Positions 59,917 through 64,000 of a stretch of 64,000 bases of DNA are shown one piece after another. The DNA comes from Bryobacterales bacterium KBS 96. Lineage in GTDB: Bacteria > Acidobacteriota > Terriglobia > Bryobacterales > Bryobacteraceae. The stretch is from the NCBI GenBank assembly GCA_000381625.1, contig KB906767.1, positions 595,071-659,070 on the forward strand. The letters run 5' to 3'. A model generated the notes under the pieces. That model was not told the DNA's origin and did not search any database. It worked only from the letters and a program-made list of their open reading frames with translations. Position 1 is the first letter of the stretch, and every line of letters begins with the position of its first letter. The position numbers and the translations under genes were made by a program.

Positions 59917-61287
59917 TCACGTTAATTTCGGCGGTCGCTCCGCGCTGGGGAGTTGAATCGTGAAACAGGCGCCCTGCCCCAGACGGCTAGACACGGTCAC
60001 GGAGCCGCCCATGCGCTCGATGGCCTGCTTCACAATGCTCAATCCCAAGCCGGTGCCGCCGGCCTGGCGCGACCGCGCACGATCAACGCGGTAGAATCGC
60101 TCGAATATACGCTTCAAATCTTCACTAGCGATGCCGATGCCCGTATCGGCGATCGAGATGTTGACCGAATTATTTTCACCAGCCGCGCAATCGATCGAAA
60201 CCGTGCCCCCCTCGCGATTGAACTTGACTGCGTTGTCGAGCAGATTCACCATCACCTGCTCCAGCCGGAGTCGGTTTGCAAGCACGGTGCAACCGGCACA
60301 ACCGCTGCTTCGGATAGAGACGGAGCGGAGCGTGGCCGCGCCCGCGACCGTATGCAAAGCCGAATCGACGACGTCACGCATGCCGATGGGAGCAACGGGC
60401 GTGGCGTAGGCGTTAGAGTCCATTTCGGAAAGAGCCAGCAGATCGGAGGAGATGTTGTTCAGCCGGATCGCGTGACTCTGGATGATCTCAACGAATTTGC
60501 GGTTATTCGCGCTATCTTCGAGACCCCCGTCGAGAAGCGTTTCCGCGTATCCGCGGATGGCGGCCAGCGGTGTCCGAAGCTCGTGCGAGACGTTAGCGAC
60601 GAAATCCTTTCTGGCTTGCTCCTGTCTTTCGATATTGGTGATGTCGTGCAGCACGGCGATGACGGCCTTCGAGGAGGGATCGCCGAACGGAAGCGCGTGA
60701 ATTTCGAACGAGCGGCCTTCGGCGGCCGGCAGGCGCAGGTTATGCCGCGCGGGCCGGCCCGTTCGCATGACTTCGGCAAGAATTTCGCGCAGCGCCGGTT
60801 CGCGCACCACCTCGTAAAGGGGACGCCCTTCGGAGACGGGCTTGCGGGTGCGGAACGCCTCGGCGAAAGCCTCATTGCAAAAGGTCACTTGAAGGAGGCT
60901 ATCGACGGCGAGTACGCCCTCCGCCATTCCGGCGAGAATGGTCTCGCGGCGCGCCAGTTCGAGGTTAGCCCGCTCAATCACCGAGCCGGCATGCTCGGAG
61001 GCCCGGCGCAAGGCCGAGGACAACATGGCAAACTCGACCGGGAGATCGGCCGGGATCTGGACGCTGCTCGCGGGCATCGACGCGGCATAGTCCTCGAGCC
61101 GGCGCAAGTATCGGGCCAGGCGGCGCCACGTGAAATAGCTGTAAGCGCAAACGAGGGCGGCTGATACGGCCAGCGCAATCAGCCAATTGTAGGGGAGCCT
61201 CTCGAGCGGAGCGGACCACGAGGCGCCGACCAATACCGCCGTGGCGCTGGCCATCAGCCATACAAACAAAAGGGTTTGCCACCGCAT
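59917..61287 (-). CDS. phoR: Phosphate regulon sensor histidine kinase PhoR
   Basis: A 456-residue membrane kinase. The ATG at 61287 is used (GGAGG 11 nt upstream); a TTG at 61317 is less likely. Two membrane helices (LLFVWLMASATAVLVGA; WLIALAVSAALVCAYSYF) with a very short periplasmic loop match PhoR, which senses the transporter and not phosphate itself. Then come a HAMP-like linker, a PAS domain at about 120-225 (ILAGMAEGVLAVDSLLQVTF), the H box FVANVSHELRTPLAAIRGYA, N box VMVNLLDNAVKFN, G1 DTGIGIA and G2 GGTGLGLSIVKQ. It is upstream of pstS on the same strand; its PhoB is probably the regulator at 34940. Confidence 0.92.
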   Translation of the reverse strand: MRWQTLLFVWLMASATAVLVGASWSAPLERLPYNWLIALAVSAALVCAYSYFTWRRLARYLRRLEDYAASMPASSVQIPADLPVEFAMLSSALRRASEHAGSVIERANLELARRETILAGMAEGVLAVDSLLQVTFCNEAFAEAFRTRKPVSEGRPLYEVVREPALREILAEVMRTGRPARHNLRLPAAEGRSFEIHALPFGDPSSKAVIAVLHDITNIERQEQARKDFVANVSHELRTPLAAIRGYAETLLDGGLEDSANNRKFVEIIQSHAIRLNNISSDLLALSEMDSNAYATPVAPIGMRDVVDSALHTVAGAATLRSVSIRSSGCAGCTVLANRLRLEQVMVNLLDNAVKFNREGGTVSIDCAAGENNSVNISIADTGIGIASEDLKRIFERFYRVDRARSRQAGGTGLGLSIVKQAIERMGGSVTVSSRLGQGACFTIQLPSAERPPKLT

Positions 61288-61384
61288 AGCGTTGGGCGCC
61301 TCCGGACCGCCGCACAAACAAAGTCACGATCTGGCGCTTTGGCCTCAACTCCGAGACAATCATAACTTGGAGTCGAAAAACCGT

Positions 61385-62365
61385 TTGAACAGAATCAATG
61401 TAGCCGTCCTGTTCGGAGGACGATCGGGGGAACACGAGGTCTCCGTGCGCTCGGCGGAATCCGTGAAGCGGGCGCTGAACCCGGCGAAATACAACGTTAT
61501 CGAGATATTCATCACTAAAGAAGGCAAATGGGAGCCGGGACCGATTGTCCCCGAGCCGGGCGGTAATGCGGGGATCGACGTGGTTTTCCCAGTTCTGCAT
61601 GGAACCTTTGGCGAAGACGGGACGGTGCAGGGCCTGCTGGAGATGGCTGAGTTGCCTTACGTAGGCGCGGGCGTGCTCGCATCGGCGCTTTCGATGGACA
61701 AAGCAGCGATGAAGCGGGTCTGCCGGGATGCTGGTCTGCCGGTGGTGGAATACGCCGTGCTCGACCGGGCAAACCTCAATGGCGATGGATTTGTGCCGCC
61801 GTTCGCGTTCCCGGTGTTTGTGAAACCCGCGAATCTGGGCTCGTCGGTGGGCATTAGCAAGGCAAAGAATCAGGACGAACTCGCCTCCGCGCTACGGATG
61901 GCGGCGCGCTATGACCGGAAAATCGTTATTGAGCGGGGAATCGCGGGGCGCGAATTCGAATGTGCGGTGCTCGGCGGCAATCCGCCGGCCGCGGCCGCAC
62001 CCTGCGAAATCCTCCCCTCGCGAGAGTTCTACGATTACGAAGACAAATACATTCTCGACACTGCCAAAATCGAGCTTCCGGCGAAGTTGACGCGGGAACA
62101 GACAGCTGAAATGCAGCGGCTCGCGACTGCCTGTTTCGAAGCGGTGGGATGCGAAGGCATGGGGCGCGTCGATTTTCTGATGGAAACCGCGACTGGCCGG
62201 TTTTACGTCAACGAGATCAACACAATTCCCGGATTCACGTCCATCAGCATGTACCCGAAGATGTGGGAGTACTCAGGCATACCGTATCCGGAACTGCTCG
62301 ACCGGCTGATCGGCCTCGCTCTGGAACGGGCTAGCACGCATCGGAACACGCAGTACTCCAAATGA
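61385..62365 (+). CDS. ddl: D-alanine--D-alanine ligase
   Basis: ATP-grasp enzyme making D-Ala-D-Ala for peptidoglycan. No ATG lies near the start of the fold (NVAVLFGGRSGEHEVSVRSA); I use TTG 61385, with TTG 61367 as an alternative. Of about 326 residues, the N-terminal domain binds the first D-Ala (GGRSGEHEVS). Central motifs are VFPVLHGTFGEDGTVQGLLE, KPANLGSSVGISKA and ERGIAGREFECAVLG. The C-terminal active site has GRVDFLMETATGRFYVNEIN and TIPGFTSISMYPKMW. The stretch EYSGIPYPELLDRLI marks the end. It is divergent from phoR and overlaps the S41 protease gene by 4 nt. Confidence 0.93.
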   Translation: MNRINVAVLFGGRSGEHEVSVRSAESVKRALNPAKYNVIEIFITKEGKWEPGPIVPEPGGNAGIDVVFPVLHGTFGEDGTVQGLLEMAELPYVGAGVLASALSMDKAAMKRVCRDAGLPVVEYAVLDRANLNGDGFVPPFAFPVFVKPANLGSSVGISKAKNQDELASALRMAARYDRKIVIERGIAGREFECAVLGGNPPAAAAPCEILPSREFYDYEDKYILDTAKIELPAKLTREQTAEMQRLATACFEAVGCEGMGRVDFLMETATGRFYVNEINTIPGFTSISMYPKMWEYSGIPYPELLDRLIGLALERASTHRNTQYSK

Positions 62366-64000
62366 GCAAATCGGGCCGTATCCGGCAAGACTCCAATTTG
62401 TCCAAGGCGATCCCTTTCCACCTGCAATATTCGTTCGGACGTTTCCTGCGAATCGGGTTTGTTGCTCCGGCGTTGGCGCTCATGCTTCCCGCGCAAACTA
62501 CACCGGCGCGTCCGGCAAACACTCCGCTGAACAGCGCGGCAAAGACGATTCAAACGCAATCGGCAGGGGATTCGGCCAACACGCTGGAGCCGCTGTTGAA
62601 GCAGTTTGTCGATGTCTTGGGTGCGGTTCAAACTCAGGCCGCCGAAAAGACGCCGCTCGATCGCGCGATTTATCAAGGCGCCATTCCTTCGATGCTGCGC
62701 GAATTGGACCCGCACACGCAGTTCTTCAATCCGGAGCAGTTCGAGCAACTGAGCGAGATGGAGCATTCCGAGCAGAAAGGATTCGGAAGCATTGTGAGCG
62801 TGTTGCCGGGGCGGGTCATCTTCCTGCAGACGTTGCCGGGCAGCCCATCGAATAAGGCCGGCATCATGCCGGGTGATGAATTAGTCGCCGTCAACAATAT
62901 CGCTATCGGTAATCTGGAGCCGGAGCAGATCGTCGGCCTGTTGACGGAAGCCCGCCAGCAGCAGATTACGACCTTCATCCGCCGTCAGGGCGCGGATCGC
63001 CTGTTGAGTTTCGTGCTGTCGCCGGCGTTGATGGATTCTCCAACGGTCGATCGAGCGTTTCTCCTAAGCCCGGGCTACGGCTACATCCGCGTGACAAGCT
63101 GGGACATGCAGACGTCGAGACAATTGCGGGACGCCATCACGAAGCTAGGCGGCGACCAATTGCAGGGTCTTGTGCTCGATTTGCGCGACAATCCTGGCGG
63201 CGTTGTGAAGGCGGCGCTCGATGCGGCTTCGATGTTCCTTCAACCGGATCAACGCATTTTAACTGCAAGGGGGCGGTTCGGCGATCCTCAAACAGCCGAT
63301 GTTCCCAGAAACGTGAAGCCGTATCGTTTCCGCCTTTCCGTCATTATCAACGCAAAAACGGCAAGCGCTTCGGAAATCCTGACCGGGGCGCTACAGGACC
63401 ACGATCGGGCGGTGGTGGTAGGCGAGACGAGCTATGGCAAAGGCCTGGTGCAAAGCGTGATGCCGCTGGCCGACCGCACGGGCCTGGCGCTAACAACCGC
63501 TTTCTACTACACGCCGAGCGGCCGCTCAATCCAGAAGCCCCTTCGGAACTCGCAGCTTTCAGAAACGTTCGCAGACAAACACCAAGGCGAGCAGCCGACG
63601 TACAAGACCGATGCGGGCCGCGCCGTCAGGGGCGGCGGAGGCATTCAGCCCGATATCCGCGTGTATCCGGCCGCCCCAACCCGACTCGAAGCGGTGCTCG
63701 ACGCAAGTGGATCGGTGACACAGTTTGCGACACGGTATCTTTCAGCGCATTCGAAGCTGCCTGACAAGTTCGCCGTGACGCCGGAGATGCTGGACGAATT
63801 TAAAGTGTTCCTGGCGCAACGCGATATCCAGCCGAACCTTTCGGAGTGGACCCGCGAGAGGAACTGGATCACGAGCCGCCTGAAGCAGGAACTGATCACG
63901 CAAGCGCGCGGCGTGGCGGCGGGCGACGAGATCGAAATGCAGCGCGATCCGCAAGTGCAAGCGGCGCTGCAAGCGGTGGAGAAGGACACCCTGGCGCAAC
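62362..64000 (+). CDS. S41-family C-terminal processing peptidase (partial, 3' end beyond window)
   Basis: An open frame of 546 codons runs from ATG 62362 to the edge without a stop. After a hydrophobic segment (FLRIGFVAPALALMLPAQ), probably a signal or anchor, comes an N-terminal helical region with LDPHTQFFNPEQFEQL. A PDZ domain occupies about 130-215 (GSPSNKAGIMPGDELVAVNN) and the S41 catalytic domain about 220-400: GYIRVTSWDM, LDLRDNPGGVVKAALDAA, nucleophile Ser in KTASASEILTGALQ and Lys in SYGKGLVQS. Relatives (CtpA/Prc) process periplasmic proteins such as peptidoglycan enzymes, which fits the overlap with ddl. The C-terminal helical extension is incomplete. Confidence 0.92.
   Translation, partial: MSKSGRIRQDSNLSKAIPFHLQYSFGRFLRIGFVAPALALMLPAQTTPARPANTPLNSAAKTIQTQSAGDSANTLEPLLKQFVDVLGAVQTQAAEKTPLDRAIYQGAIPSMLRELDPHTQFFNPEQFEQLSEMEHSEQKGFGSIVSVLPGRVIFLQTLPGSPSNKAGIMPGDELVAVNNIAIGNLEPEQIVGLLTEARQQQITTFIRRQGADRLLSFVLSPALMDSPTVDRAFLLSPGYGYIRVTSWDMQTSRQLRDAITKLGGDQLQGLVLDLRDNPGGVVKAALDAASMFLQPDQRILTARGRFGDPQTADVPRNVKPYRFRLSVIINAKTASASEILTGALQDHDRAVVVGETSYGKGLVQSVMPLADRTGLALTTAFYYTPSGRSIQKPLRNSQLSETFADKHQGEQPTYKTDAGRAVRGGGGIQPDIRVYPAAPTRLEAVLDASGSVTQFATRYLSAHSKLPDKFAVTPEMLDEFKVFLAQRDIQPNLSEWTRERNWITSRLKQELITQARGVAAGDEIEMQRDPQVQAALQAVEKDTLAQ

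Noticed and set aside
59953..61164. A 403-codon plus-strand frame opposite phoR
   Set aside because: The phoR frame on the minus strand has all kinase boxes in order; the plus-strand product is a complementary-strand artefact of high-GC coding DNA.
1..64000. tRNA, rRNA or integrase/prophage signatures
   Set aside because: I looked for T-loop GGTTCGA-type motifs with acceptor stems in the gaps and for phage or transposase proteins in the frames and saw none; a dedicated tRNA scan was not possible.

Overview
The window looks like chromosomal DNA from an Acidobacteriota bacterium, most plausibly near Solibacter/Bryobacter. That rests on two ~1,100-residue Oar-type TonB-dependent receptors with an N-terminal carboxypeptidase-regulatory-like domain, a Ser/Thr kinase fused to a TolB-like propeller, a stand-alone TonB C-terminal-domain protein with a BlaI/MecI-like operator, an LssY_C-type envelope protein and abundant dispersed palindromic repeats. 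This is inference from gene style, since no rRNA marker is present. I found no tRNA, rRNA, CRISPR array, prophage or intact insertion sequence.

Layout. 1-7.4 kb: envelope and secreted proteins (partial LssY_C/barrel protein, CxxC secreted protein, BON protein) and the first Oar receptor. 7.5-11 kb: copper-type block (CusC/CzcC-like outer-membrane channel, two-domain multicopper oxidase with a Met/His-rich tail, small Cys/His-rich exported protein). 11-17.5 kb: assimilatory nitrate reduction, in which a fused DmsBC-like Fe-S/membrane subunit, NasA, NirB and NirD are joined by three successive 4-nt overlaps. 18-24.3 kb: second Oar receptor behind a promoter with a repeated operator-like motif, then a TIR-TM-ankyrin protein divergent from a DUF4231/SLATT-like membrane protein (candidate NAD-linked immune pair), then the TonB_C protein.

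24.3-39 kb: GT1-type glycosyltransferase, Ser/Thr kinase, SDR, Fsr-type MFS pump, DedA-rhodanese fusion, ArgR, a DUF1844/MBL/RibF string, a PhoB-like response regulator, a TIR protein with a degenerate NB-ARC-like module, and an exopolysaccharide-initiating sugar transferase. 39-42 kb: short leader ORF, multi-PAS histidine kinase and an out-of-frame overlapping Rcp1-like receiver, then an RHS remnant. 42.2-47.4 kb: complete Tol-Pal operon (TolQ, TolR, TolA/TonB-like, TolB, Pal, CpoB), divergent from recN. 49.4-55.1 kb: IorAB-type molybdenum hydroxylase, an unknown protein and a CocE-type hydrolase. 55.2-61.3 kb: phosphate regulon (phoR-pstSCAB-phoU) with a Pho-box-like site before pstS. 61.4 kb to the end: ddl and a partial S41 protease. 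At least three families of dispersed intergenic repeats punctuate the window.

Working together: the nitrate operon reduces nitrate via nitrite to ammonium. phoR, pst, phoU and probably the distant phoB-like gene manage phosphate. Tol-Pal and the TonB systems energise the outer membrane. The two TIR genes are the best candidates for unexplored immunity or stress-signalling biology.
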